32,006 nucleotides of DNA from Bacillota bacterium (lineage in GTDB: Bacteria; Bacillota; Sulfobacillia; Sulfobacillales; JAIMBI01): contig JAKADP010000022.1 of assembly GCA_021820465.1 (NCBI GenBank), forward strand, positions 1 through 32,006. The letters run 5' to 3'. The translations under genes were made by a program, and so were the position numbers. Positions within the stretch are counted from its first letter, which is position 1. Every line of letters starts with the position of its first letter. Under the pieces are notes generated by a model. The model saw only the letters and a list, made by a program, of their open reading frames with translations. It was not told where the DNA came from and ran no database searches. Shown here piece by piece: positions 17,998-26,590 of the stretch.

Positions 17998-18699
17998 GTG
18001 TTGAGAACTCCACGCCCTGTCGCCGGCGGCTGGATGGGCCTGGCTCTCGGCAGTGTGTTGCTGGCCGCATGCGGGTCCGCCCCCGCTCACGCAGGAATCG
18101 CGCACCGCCCGACGCCGTCGAAATCGGTCGTGGCCAGCGGCCGTGTGACGCACTTCTCCTCTCCGCCGCCCACGGTCATCAAGGCGGGGCGGCAGTACAC
18201 CGCCACGGTCCAAACGAGCCTGGGTACCTTTTCCATTCACTTGTTTGCGAAGCGAGACCCGATCGCTGTGAACAACTTTGTGTTTTTGGCGGATCACAAG
18301 TTCTTCAACACCGAGCGCATCTTTCGCGTGCTGAAGCCCTTCGTGTTTCAGACGGGCGATCCGGAAAACACGGGGGTGGGCGGGCCCGGCTACGGCATTC
18401 CGGCGGAGCTGCCCATTCCGGTGCCGTACGCTCCCGGCGTCGTGGCGTACGCGCACACCGCCACGTCCAACGACTTTGGCAGCCAGTTTTTTGTTTGCAC
18501 GGGCAGCAGCAGCACCCAGCTGAATGCGACCCCCACCTACACCGAGATTGGGCAGGTGACGTCGGGCATGAGCGTGGTGGACAAAATTGCGGCGGTGCCG
18601 GTCAAGGTCAACCCTGTCACCCAGGAAGACTCCATGCCCGTATCGCCAGTGACCATTGACAGCGTGACCATAACCAGCCAGCCGGCGTCCGGATCATAG
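17998..18699 (+). CDS. Peptidyl-prolyl cis-trans isomerase (cyclophilin type), predicted lipoprotein
   Basis: Lipobox LLAACGS; cyclophilin core YTATVQTSLGTFSIHLFAKRDPIAVNNFVFLADHKFFN...FVFQTGDPENTGVGGPGYGIPAE...SQFFVCTGSS. GTG start. Confidence 0.92.
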   Translation: MLRTPRPVAGGWMGLALGSVLLAACGSAPAHAGIAHRPTPSKSVVASGRVTHFSSPPPTVIKAGRQYTATVQTSLGTFSIHLFAKRDPIAVNNFVFLADHKFFNTERIFRVLKPFVFQTGDPENTGVGGPGYGIPAELPIPVPYAPGVVAYAHTATSNDFGSQFFVCTGSSSTQLNATPTYTEIGQVTSGMSVVDKIAAVPVKVNPVTQEDSMPVSPVTIDSVTITSQPASGS

Positions 18700-19874
18700 T
18701 GGCGGCCGCCGCTGCGGGCAGAGCCACGCGCTCCCCGCTGGTGCTGCTGTCCGTGGCGCACTTTTGGAACGATGCCTACAGCACCATCTACCCGGCGCTG
18801 GTGCCGCTGTTCATGGGCCTCCTGCACTGGTCGGTCACCGCGGCCGCGCTGGTGGGCGCCATCGGAAGCATCATGCAGGGCTCGCAGCCGTTTCTGGGCC
18901 GGATGGTGGACGCGCGGCCCAGCCGCCGCTACACCGGGGCCGCGCTGCTGGTAGTGTCGGCGACGGCCCTGTTCGAGCCGTTTAGCCGAAACTACACCCT
19001 GTTTGTGCTGCTGCTGCTGGTGGGCACCGCCGCCAGCTCACTCTTTCACCCCACATCCCTCGCCCTGGTGGGCCAGGGCGAGCCCTCGGGCCGCGGCAAG
19101 CGGCTGGCCACCTTCCTGGTGTCCGGCAACGTGGGCCGGGCCCTCGGCCCCTTGATGGCCAGCGGCTTGGCCGCCATCATCGGCAGCATTGGCGGGGTGT
19201 CCCTTGTGGCGCTGCCGGGACTCGTACTGGGTGTGTATGCCCTCACGGCGGTGCCCGCCGCGGTGGGGTCCGCCCGTTCTTCGACCGGCCCGGCCATTCT
19301 GCACCTCATGGCGAGCCGCGCGCGGCGCCTCGCCATTTTGCTGGGGTTGTCCGGCTCTCGAGCCCTCGTGACGTTTGGGCTGGTGGCCCTCTTGCCGGTG
19401 TGGTTTCGCGCGCGCGGGGGCACAGCGCTCGAAAGCTCCGTGTACCTGGGCGTCCTGCTCTTCGTCGGGTCTCTGGGCAACGGCATCGGGGGGGCGCTGT
19501 CGGACCGGTTTCCCCGCCGCTTCATCCTCATGGCGGCCGCCTTGGGGTCTGCGGCCGCCTTGGCCGCGTTCACGGCCAGCACCGGGATCGTGGCCATTCT
19601 GCTGGTGGCGGTGGTGGGGCTGTTCAGCCAGTCCACCACCTCTGTCACGATGGTGATGGGCCAGGAGCTGTTTCCCGAGAGCCGCGGCATGGCGTCGGGC
19701 ATCGCGCTCGGCCTCGGGAATGCGCTGGGGGCGCTGGGCGTGGGAGGGTTGTCGCTGGTGGCCGGGCACTACGGCATCCCGGCCGCACTGTACATCACCG
19801 CCGCCTTAGCGCTGGTCGGCATCCCGCTGGCCCTCTTGTACCGGGAGCAGCACCTCGCCGTGGCCCCCGAGTGA
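18699..19874 (+). CDS. MFS transporter (fosmidomycin-resistance/Fsr-like)
   Basis: VLLSVAHFWNDAYSTIYPALVPLFMGLLHWSVTAAALVGAIGSIMQGSQPFLG...GTAASSLFHPTSLALVGQ. GTG start overlaps the cyclophilin stop (TAGTG). Confidence 0.85.
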   Translation: MAAAAAGRATRSPLVLLSVAHFWNDAYSTIYPALVPLFMGLLHWSVTAAALVGAIGSIMQGSQPFLGRMVDARPSRRYTGAALLVVSATALFEPFSRNYTLFVLLLLVGTAASSLFHPTSLALVGQGEPSGRGKRLATFLVSGNVGRALGPLMASGLAAIIGSIGGVSLVALPGLVLGVYALTAVPAAVGSARSSTGPAILHLMASRARRLAILLGLSGSRALVTFGLVALLPVWFRARGGTALESSVYLGVLLFVGSLGNGIGGALSDRFPRRFILMAAALGSAAALAAFTASTGIVAILLVAVVGLFSQSTTSVTMVMGQELFPESRGMASGIALGLGNALGALGVGGLSLVAGHYGIPAALYITAALALVGIPLALLYREQHLAVAPE

Positions 19875-19918
19875 CACGCCCGCCGGCGCTGGCGCCGCCG
19901 GGGCGATCGCCAAAGCCA

Positions 19919-19947
19919 GGGGCCCCGCCGACAAGCGGCGGGGCCCC
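19919..19947. terminator. Bidirectional hairpin between convergent MFS genes
   Basis: Perfect 12-bp stem GGGGCCCCGCCG / CGGCGGGGCCCC with 5-nt loop acaag. Confidence 0.7.
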
Positions 19948-19968
19948 TCCCTCTCATGGTCGCGGACG

Positions 19969-21294
19969 CTAAGCTCCCTGAGGCGTCGCCACCTCTTCGC
20001 CTGATGCTTGCTGAATGCTGACGCCCCCTCCAGTCTCGCGCCCCCAGATCAGCCAGGAAATCGCCGCCAAGAGTCCCACACCCCAGACCGCCGCATTAAA
20101 CGACACGTACTGCTGGGTCGTCATGTGCGCCGTCACGTAGATGGCTGGGATGTACAGGCCGATGGACACAAAGCGGGCCACAGCCGTCAGCGTGCCCCGC
20201 TGCAGGGTGGGCCACACTTCCGCCTTGAGCGTGTCGGACGTGAGGTAACAGAGCGAGTTGACCCCGGCCAAGACGACAAGCAGCACCCAGAACAGGCTCA
20301 TGTCCTTCTGCCAGACTGACGTGGTGGCCGCTACGACCACCGTAATGGCAAAAGTGCCCAGGAACGTCCAAAACAAGAACTTCTTGCGAGACACTCGGTC
20401 GGCAATGAGCGCAAGGAATCCGACGACGAATCCAGCCCCTTCGAATATGAGCAGGATCGTCGGCTGGAGATGGGGGAAAAAGGCAAAGGCCAGCGTGTAG
20501 GCCATCAGCCCAAATCCAATCGTGTTGGCCGCGGCGATCAGCACCATGACCACCATGGTGTAGAACATGTATCCGCCGGACGTCAGGTGGGCGGGCGGCG
20601 CGGGGTTCAGGTCAACCTCGCTCTTCCAGTCGCTGCCGTAGTACCGCGCCACCGTGGCCTCCGCCTCATCCGTCCGCCCTTTCTTCTGGAGCCACAGGAA
20701 CGACTCGGGCATATTGACCCGGGTGGCAAACAGCACGGCTACCACCACCAGCACGGCCACCGCCACCACGTCGCGCTCCTCAGCGATGGCGGCCGTGCCC
20801 GACAGCGCAGCCGTGGCCAGCGCGACGATGGCCAGCACCATGCCGCCGAAATTGATGCCGTTGATAATCAGCATGGTGGCTTTGCCGCGGTGTCGCCGCG
20901 GCATCAGCTCGTGGCTGGCCACCATGATGGAGTTCATCTCCCCGCCTCCGGCCATCAGCATGACGGCCAAGGCAATGAGCAGGAGCACGTATGACGTGGC
21001 AAAGAACAAGACGATGCCGCCCACGGCGTACAGGGCCAGCGTGAGATATAGGGTCACCTTGCGCCCATACTTGTCGGAAAACGGGCCAGACGCGCCAATC
21101 CCGACGATGAGCCAGATGGGCGCCCAGGCCAGCAGCAACTCACCCAGGGCGTGCGGGATGGCCACCCACCCCACAGCGATCGACGCGAGGGAAAACACAT
21201 ACGATTCCAAGGCGAGGCCTAGGGCGAACGAAATGAACATCCAGGTGGTCCGGCTGTTCCACCGGGCGCCGCTGAGGCGCTCCACACTTGCCAC
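19969..21294 (-). CDS. MFS transporter (sugar porter/metabolite:H+ symporter-like)
   Basis: IGASGPFSDKYGRKVTLYLTLALYAVGG...ASHELMPRRHRGKATMLIINGINFGGM; 12-TM hydrophobicity. GTG start at 21294; the longer ORF to 22290 is antisense to the peptidase gene. Confidence 0.85.
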   Translation of the reverse strand: MASVERLSGARWNSRTTWMFISFALGLALESYVFSLASIAVGWVAIPHALGELLLAWAPIWLIVGIGASGPFSDKYGRKVTLYLTLALYAVGGIVLFFATSYVLLLIALAVMLMAGGGEMNSIMVASHELMPRRHRGKATMLIINGINFGGMVLAIVALATAALSGTAAIAEERDVVAVAVLVVVAVLFATRVNMPESFLWLQKKGRTDEAEATVARYYGSDWKSEVDLNPAPPAHLTSGGYMFYTMVVMVLIAAANTIGFGLMAYTLAFAFFPHLQPTILLIFEGAGFVVGFLALIADRVSRKKFLFWTFLGTFAITVVVAATTSVWQKDMSLFWVLLVVLAGVNSLCYLTSDTLKAEVWPTLQRGTLTAVARFVSIGLYIPAIYVTAHMTTQQYVSFNAAVWGVGLLAAISWLIWGRETGGGVSIQQASGEEVATPQGA

Positions 21295-21339
21295 ATGACA
21301 TACCCCCCGCCGCGAGTGTATCACCGAACCTTTGTAGAG

Positions 21340-21368
21340 TTCACAGTATTGAGAGGCTCCGCTAGAAT
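21340..21368 (+). promoter_or_regulatory. Putative sigma70-type promoter for the M55 peptidase
   Basis: TTCACA (21340-21345), 17-nt spacer, TAGAAT (21363-21368); ATG at 21430. Confidence 0.6.
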
Positions 21369-21429
21369 CGCGGTCGAGGGCGCTCGTGGGCCCGCGCGCT
21401 GTCGAAGACGAGGAAGGCAGGTGGGCGCT

Positions 21430-22269
21430 ATGCGCATCGTGGTTTCGGTCGACATGGAGGGAATCGGGGGCATCGTCGACCGCGTCCAGCTCATGCCCGG
21501 CGAGCGGCTGTACCAGGAAAGTCGAGCGTACATGGTGGCCGAGATGAAAGCCGTCGTTCGGGCGGTATGGGCCGGCGGTGCGACCGAGGTGGTGATTAAC
21601 GACTCGCACGACGGCATGCTGAACTTGGCGTGGTCTGAGCTGGCGGATCTGCCCCGGGGGACCCAGCTCATTTCCGGCACCGGCAAGCGACTGTCCATGG
21701 GCCAAGGGTTCCCAGGCAGCGCGGCGGCTATGTTTGTGGGGTACCACGCCCGCGCGGGCACGGCTCACGCGGTCATGGACCACACCTACAGTGGCGACAT
21801 CCACCACCTGCTGCTCAATGGGCAGGAAGTCGGCGAAACCGGCCTCAATGCCTATCTGGCCGGATCTTACGGGGTGCCGGTGGCCCTCGTGACGGGGGAC
21901 CAAGCTCTGGTGGCCGAGGCACGAGCCCTGCTGCCGGACGTCGAGGCGGTCACCACGAAAGAAGCCTTGGGGCGGCGATCCGCCCGGCTGCCCTCTCCGG
22001 CAGACCTTGCGGACGATCTGGCCGGGGCGGCCGCACGCGCCATGGACCGCCTGGCGGCGGGCCGCGGGCCCAAGCCCCTGGTGATGGCCGGCCCGATCGA
22101 CCTGGAAGTGGGCTTCATGACGACACAGGCCGCGGACACCGCCCTGCTGATGCCCGGAACCCACCGGGTGGATGGCCGCACGGTGGCCGCCACCCTGCCG
22201 AACATCGAAGCGGCCTTTTTTGCGTTTCGAGCCCTGCTGGTGCTGGGCGGCGGCACCCCTCTCTACTAA
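21430..22269 (+). CDS. M55 family metallopeptidase (DppA-like D-aminopeptidase)
   Basis: MRIVVSVDMEGIGGIVD, EVVINDSHDGMLNL, AMFVGYHARAGTAHAVMDHTYS, LNGQEVGETGLNAYLAGSYGVPVALVTGDQAL. Confidence 0.93.
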   Translation: MRIVVSVDMEGIGGIVDRVQLMPGERLYQESRAYMVAEMKAVVRAVWAGGATEVVINDSHDGMLNLAWSELADLPRGTQLISGTGKRLSMGQGFPGSAAAMFVGYHARAGTAHAVMDHTYSGDIHHLLLNGQEVGETGLNAYLAGSYGVPVALVTGDQALVAEARALLPDVEAVTTKEALGRRSARLPSPADLADDLAGAAARAMDRLAAGRGPKPLVMAGPIDLEVGFMTTQAADTALLMPGTHRVDGRTVAATLPNIEAAFFAFRALLVLGGGTPLY

Positions 22270-22287
22270 GAGGCCGCCTCCCGCCGC

Positions 22288-22305
22288 CAATTCTCGTTAG
22301 AATTG
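22288..22305. repeat. Inverted repeat CAATTCT-cgtt-AGAATTG (possible operator or weak terminator)
   Basis: Perfect 7-bp arms with 4-nt spacer, 19 nt after the peptidase stop. Confidence 0.7.
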
Positions 22306-22467
22306 TGTGCGGCGTGTTACGTTCGTGTTAAGGTATCGCTAACGGTTATCGGGTGTGGCGCCGCGGTGGGTGGCTTGGGTTGTGAAACCGCGCGCTGGCG
22401 GCCTTCGTGGCTTCCCGAACCTTGGCATCGAACGATCCGACAAATATCTGAGAGAAGTGAAGATAGG

Positions 22468-23400
22468 GTGGCCGTGCGCATTCCTCTCGACCCCGTACCG
22501 GTCGTCATGCCGCTGGGCGAGGCTAACCGCCATCAAGGATTGGCTCTCGGCACCAAAGCTCGCGAGCTGTCGCGACTCCTGCAGGCGGGCTACCCGGTGC
22601 CCCCGGGCTTCGTCGTCACCCCCGCCGCGTTTGCGCGGTTTAGGGCCGCCAATGGACTGGCGGTGGCCGATTCCGACCAAGCGGCCGCCATTGGGGCGGG
22701 CCAGATGCCGCCCTCCCTGATGCGCGCGCTGGCTGAGGCCTACGAAGAGCTGGGGGCTGGCGGCCCGCCGGTCGCGGTGCGGTCGTCGTGTGCCCTAGAG
22801 GATTTGGCCGACAGCTCGTTCGCCGGCCAATACGACACGGTCTTGGGCGTGATGGGCGTCGGCGGGGTGGCCGACGCCCTCAAGACGTGCTGGCAGTCGG
22901 CCGTGGCCCCGCGCGTGCAGAGCTACGCCCAGCGCCACGGCTTTGCCGCGACAGTGGACCAGATGAGCGTGCTGGTGCAGCGGCTGGTGGCCGCCGAGGC
23001 GGCAGGCGTGGCGTTTGGCGTCGACCCGGTCACGGGGGACCCCTCGCGGCTGGTCATCAATGCCAGCTGGGGCCTCGGCGAATCGGTCGTGGCGGGCACC
23101 GTGATTCCCGACACCCATGTGGTGGACTGGCGCACGCGCCAGGTGGCGACCGACGTGGGCGACAAGCATGAAAAGCTGGTGTTTGACGGAGGGGCTGTCG
23201 TGGCCCGGCCGACGACGGCGCGCGAGCGGTCAGAGCCGGCCCTGTCCGCCGCGGCGGTCCAGCAGGTGGCGGACTTGGTGGCGCGCCTGCAGGCCGACGG
23301 CGGCCATCCGGTGGACGTCGAGTTTGCCTGGGCCGACGATCACCTATACCTGCTGCAGGCACGCCCCATCACGGCACTGGCGGCATCAGCCGGCCCGTGA
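22468..23400 (+). CDS. PEP/pyruvate-binding (ATP-grasp) domain protein, N-terminal half of a PEP synthase/rifampicin phosphotransferase-like enzyme
   Basis: GTKARELSRLLQAGYPVPPGFVVTPAAF, PVAVRSSCALEDLADSSFAGQYDTVLGV, LVINASWGLGESVVAGTVIPDTHVV, PVDVEFAWADDHLYLLQARPIT; stops after the ATP-grasp domain. Confidence 0.9.
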   Translation: MAVRIPLDPVPVVMPLGEANRHQGLALGTKARELSRLLQAGYPVPPGFVVTPAAFARFRAANGLAVADSDQAAAIGAGQMPPSLMRALAEAYEELGAGGPPVAVRSSCALEDLADSSFAGQYDTVLGVMGVGGVADALKTCWQSAVAPRVQSYAQRHGFAATVDQMSVLVQRLVAAEAAGVAFGVDPVTGDPSRLVINASWGLGESVVAGTVIPDTHVVDWRTRQVATDVGDKHEKLVFDGGAVVARPTTARERSEPALSAAAVQQVADLVARLQADGGHPVDVEFAWADDHLYLLQARPITALAASAGP

Positions 23401-23505
23401 TGGGCCAGGTGCCCGGCCCCCTCGCTCTCCGCGCGCTGTAGCGATTCTTAAGATCCGCGGTTCCGAGACCTCACCGTTCCCCTATGCAACATGTCACCAG
23501 TCGCC

Positions 23506-23530
23506 CATTCACCCCATTCACACCATTCAC
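23506..23530. repeat. Three copies of CATTCAC at 9-nt period, next to the Shine-Dalgarno of the following gene
   Basis: cattcaccc cattcacac cattcac, then AGGAGG. Confidence 0.85.
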
Positions 23531-23546
23531 AGGAGGCATGCACAAC

Positions 23547-25199
23547 ATGAGTCACCCCATGACGTCAGGCCAGACTCCCTCATCCCCCACGCCGCTGGCG
23601 CAGGCGCTCGAGCTCGGCGAATCGGAGCGCCAAACCGGCTATTGGATCCAGGACGAAGTCCATTTTGGCCACCCGCTCACCCCCCTGTTTGCCTCGTTTC
23701 AAATCCCCTCGCTCACGGTGGGGACCCGCCGCGCCTTTGAGGCGCTGTCCATGCCCATCATGGAGTTTCGGGCCCGACTCGTGGACGGCTACTTTTATCA
23801 GTGGGCCGTCGAGGCCCCGGACGCCGAGGCGCGGGCACAGCGGCAGCGCCGCCTGATGGCGGAAGACATCATCCCCTCGCATCCGGAGCGCTTTCAGCGC
23901 GTCGTCCGCGAGGAATTGCTGCCCCTCTACGCGGACCTGCAGCGGCGCGCCGCCACGCTCGCGACCCGCGAAGACGCGCTCGCTGCCCTCGAGGCGGTCG
24001 GCGCCGCGTATGACCTGGTGTGGCAGCGGCACTTTGAGCTGGTGCTGCCGCTCATCGCCGCACGCGGAGCACTGGGCGACCTCATCAAGCGCCTCACCGA
24101 CCGCGACGATCCTGCGGTGCTGAACGCGATTTTCGCGGGGGTCATGACCAAAACCCTGGAGACGGACCGGGAACTGCGCCGGCTGGCCGAGTCAGCTACC
24201 CCGGAGGTGGCTCAGGCGCTGGAAGGGCCCAAGGACGAATGGCGAGCCCGACTGGCCCAAACCACTGCCGGCCAGGACTTCTTAAGCCGGCTCGACGCGT
24301 TCCTGGCGGAGTACGGCCACCGCGTGGCGCACTCCCACGAATTTGTCGAGCCGACCTGGATCGAAGACCCGACGCAGCCGCTGGCCTTGGTGCGCACGTA
24401 CATGCGCCAGCCCTTCGCGTTTGACGCGCACATCGAGAGCCTGGTGGCAGAGCGCCAAGCCGCCTGGGCCGCGCTGTGGGACTCCATGCCCGACACGCCG
24501 GAGCGCGCCGCCTTCGAGCGGCTCTACCACCAAGTGCTCCCTTTCTGGGGGGTGGACGAGGACCATCACTTCTACATTGACGCCATGCTGCCGGCCAAGA
24601 CGCGCCCCTTGATTCTCAAGGTGGGCGCCGTCTTGGTGGCGGCCGATGTGTTGGCAAAGCCGGACGACGTCTGCTTTCTGTACCGCGACGAGGCGGAAGC
24701 CCTCCTCCGGGCGCCGGCCGACCGGCGGGCCCTCGTGGAGGCCCGCCGGGCCGACTGGCGCCGCCAGCAGCAGACCGTGCCGACACCATACTTTGGCGTG
24801 CGGCCCGACGAGGACGACCCGCTGCAGGTGCTGGTGTTTGGCGAGCCCGACCGGCCGGACGCCGGCCCGGCGGTGCGCCGCCTGAAGGGCCAGCCGGCAT
24901 CGGCCGGGGTTTACCGCGGGCGCGTGCGCATCCTGCGCGACCCGGCGGAATTTGGCCTGCTCCAGCCTGGCGAGGTGCTGGTGTGCCGCACCACCACCCC
25001 GCCGTGGACTCCGCTGTTCAGCATTGCCGGCGCCATCGTCACCGATGCCGGCGGCGTCCTGTCCCATGCCGCCACGGTCGCGCGAGAGTACCGCCTGCCG
25101 GCCGTCGTGGGCGCACGCATCGCCACGCACATCTTGGCCGACGGGCAGCTGGTGACGGTGGACGGCAGTGCCGGTACCGTTGTCGTTGACGGAGACTGA
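23547..25199 (+). CDS. PEP-utilizing enzyme with mobile (swivelling His) domain, C-terminal partner of the preceding ATP-grasp protein
   Basis: C-terminus LKGQPASAGVYRGRVRILRDPAEFGLLQPGEVLVCRTTTPPWTPLFSIAGAIVTDAGGVLSHAATVAREYRLPAVVG (phosphohistidine domain). ATG 23547 follows AGGAGG. Confidence 0.9.
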   Translation: MSHPMTSGQTPSSPTPLAQALELGESERQTGYWIQDEVHFGHPLTPLFASFQIPSLTVGTRRAFEALSMPIMEFRARLVDGYFYQWAVEAPDAEARAQRQRRLMAEDIIPSHPERFQRVVREELLPLYADLQRRAATLATREDALAALEAVGAAYDLVWQRHFELVLPLIAARGALGDLIKRLTDRDDPAVLNAIFAGVMTKTLETDRELRRLAESATPEVAQALEGPKDEWRARLAQTTAGQDFLSRLDAFLAEYGHRVAHSHEFVEPTWIEDPTQPLALVRTYMRQPFAFDAHIESLVAERQAAWAALWDSMPDTPERAAFERLYHQVLPFWGVDEDHHFYIDAMLPAKTRPLILKVGAVLVAADVLAKPDDVCFLYRDEAEALLRAPADRRALVEARRADWRRQQQTVPTPYFGVRPDEDDPLQVLVFGEPDRPDAGPAVRRLKGQPASAGVYRGRVRILRDPAEFGLLQPGEVLVCRTTTPPWTPLFSIAGAIVTDAGGVLSHAATVAREYRLPAVVGARIATHILADGQLVTVDGSAGTVVVDGD

Positions 25200-26523
25200 C
25201 GCGCCGCTGCCCCGAGGGCTGGTCCCGGCGATGCTCACCGGGATGGTCCTGGTGCCGCTCAATTCCACCATGATTGCGGTGGGACTGGACGCCATTGCCC
25301 ACCAACTGGGCCTGTCTGTGGCCGCGGCGGTCTGGGTGGTGTCGGCCTATCTCATCACGATGGCCATTGTCCAGCCGCTGGGCGGCAAGGCTGGGGACTT
25401 GTATGGCCACCGCCGGCTGTTCCTGGCCGGTGCGGTCGTCTTCCTGGCAGGATCGGTGCTGGGGGCGGCAGCGGGATCGCTGGCCACCCTGATCGTGGCG
25501 CGGTGCCTCCAGGCGCTGGGCGCTGGGGTCACCGCGACCAACGGCAGCGCCATTCTGCGGCGGTCGTTTCCGGCCACCCTCTCCCAAGTGCTGGGCAACG
25601 TGGGGGTGGTGCAGAGCCTCGGGGCCGCGGTGGGCCCCCTGCTGGGATCGGTGCTGATCGCCCGGTTTGGGTGGCCCTCGATATTTTGGGTCAACCTGCC
25701 CGTATTGGCGACGACCATCCTGTGGGGATGGCGGGTGCTGCCCCCCGATGCCCCGCGCACCACGGCCCGGCCACTGGACATCACCGGGGCGGTGGGGCTG
25801 GGCGGCATCCTCGTAAGCGCGACCCTGGCGCTGAAGGACTTGGCGGTGTGGGCTTGGCTCCTGATTCCGGGAGCGCTGGCGGCTGTCTGGTTTGTCCGCC
25901 ATGAGCGCGCGGCCGCCGAGCCGGTGGTCAGCCTGCCGCTGTTTCGCCGCCCGGGGTTCGCCGCCGCCAATGGATCGATCTTGGCCGCCAACGGGTTCAT
26001 GTACACCCTCCTGCTGTGGAGTCCCCTGTTCCTGCGCGCTCACCGCGTGCCGCTCACGACCGTGGGAATTTTGCTGCTGGGCTTTTCCCTCATGTCCTCG
26101 GGCGCGGCGTTCGGCGGCTCGCGCCTGCTGGCGCGCGGCCGGATCGAGCGGGGCGCGCTGGTGCGCGTGTCCTTTGCCATCGACGCCGCCGCCATCGTGC
26201 TGGCGCTGGCGCTGCCCACCACAACCCAACTGGGCGCGGACGTGCTGGTGCTGCTTGCCGCCGGGGTCGGTTCGGGCCTGGGCACCGTCGCGATGCAGTC
26301 GACCGCCCTGCTCGCTGCCCCCCGGCACCAGGCCGGCACCGCTTCGGGCGTATATTCGACATCCCGGTACCTGGGCAGCATCATGGCGTCGGCGGCCCTG
26401 GCATGGCTCGTGCCCGTCCCGGCCCTGTATCTCGTCGTGCTGGGTGGGGTGGCGCTGGTGGGCATCAGCCTGAGCTTTGGCTACCCGCGCGGTGTGCCGG
26501 TGCCCCGCACCCTGTCGGCGTGA
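25168..26523 (+). CDS. MFS transporter (DHA2/EmrB-like)
   Basis: NSTMIAVGLDAIAHQLGLSVAAAVWVVSAYLITMAIVQPLGGKAGDLYGHRRLFLAGAVVFLAGSVLGAAAGSLATLIVARCLQALGAG. Start ambiguous (25168 GTG or the TTGs at 25180/25186), overlapping the upstream gene. Confidence 0.88.
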   Translation: MPVPLSLTETDAPLPRGLVPAMLTGMVLVPLNSTMIAVGLDAIAHQLGLSVAAAVWVVSAYLITMAIVQPLGGKAGDLYGHRRLFLAGAVVFLAGSVLGAAAGSLATLIVARCLQALGAGVTATNGSAILRRSFPATLSQVLGNVGVVQSLGAAVGPLLGSVLIARFGWPSIFWVNLPVLATTILWGWRVLPPDAPRTTARPLDITGAVGLGGILVSATLALKDLAVWAWLLIPGALAAVWFVRHERAAAEPVVSLPLFRRPGFAAANGSILAANGFMYTLLLWSPLFLRAHRVPLTTVGILLLGFSLMSSGAAFGGSRLLARGRIERGALVRVSFAIDAAAIVLALALPTTTQLGADVLVLLAAGVGSGLGTVAMQSTALLAAPRHQAGTASGVYSTSRYLGSIMASAALAWLVPVPALYLVVLGGVALVGISLSFGYPRGVPVPRTLSA

Positions 26524-26590
26524 CGGGGCATCCACAAATGCCCACGCCGCATCCCAAAGGAATGTGCGCCGAAGCGTCGAAGTTCGCCGC

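Noticed and set aside
11130-22460. Recurring ATATCT/GATAT words in the AT-rich pockets as a shared regulon motif
   Set aside because: Short, low-complexity and variably oriented; probably just promoter -10-like sequence in a GC-rich genome.
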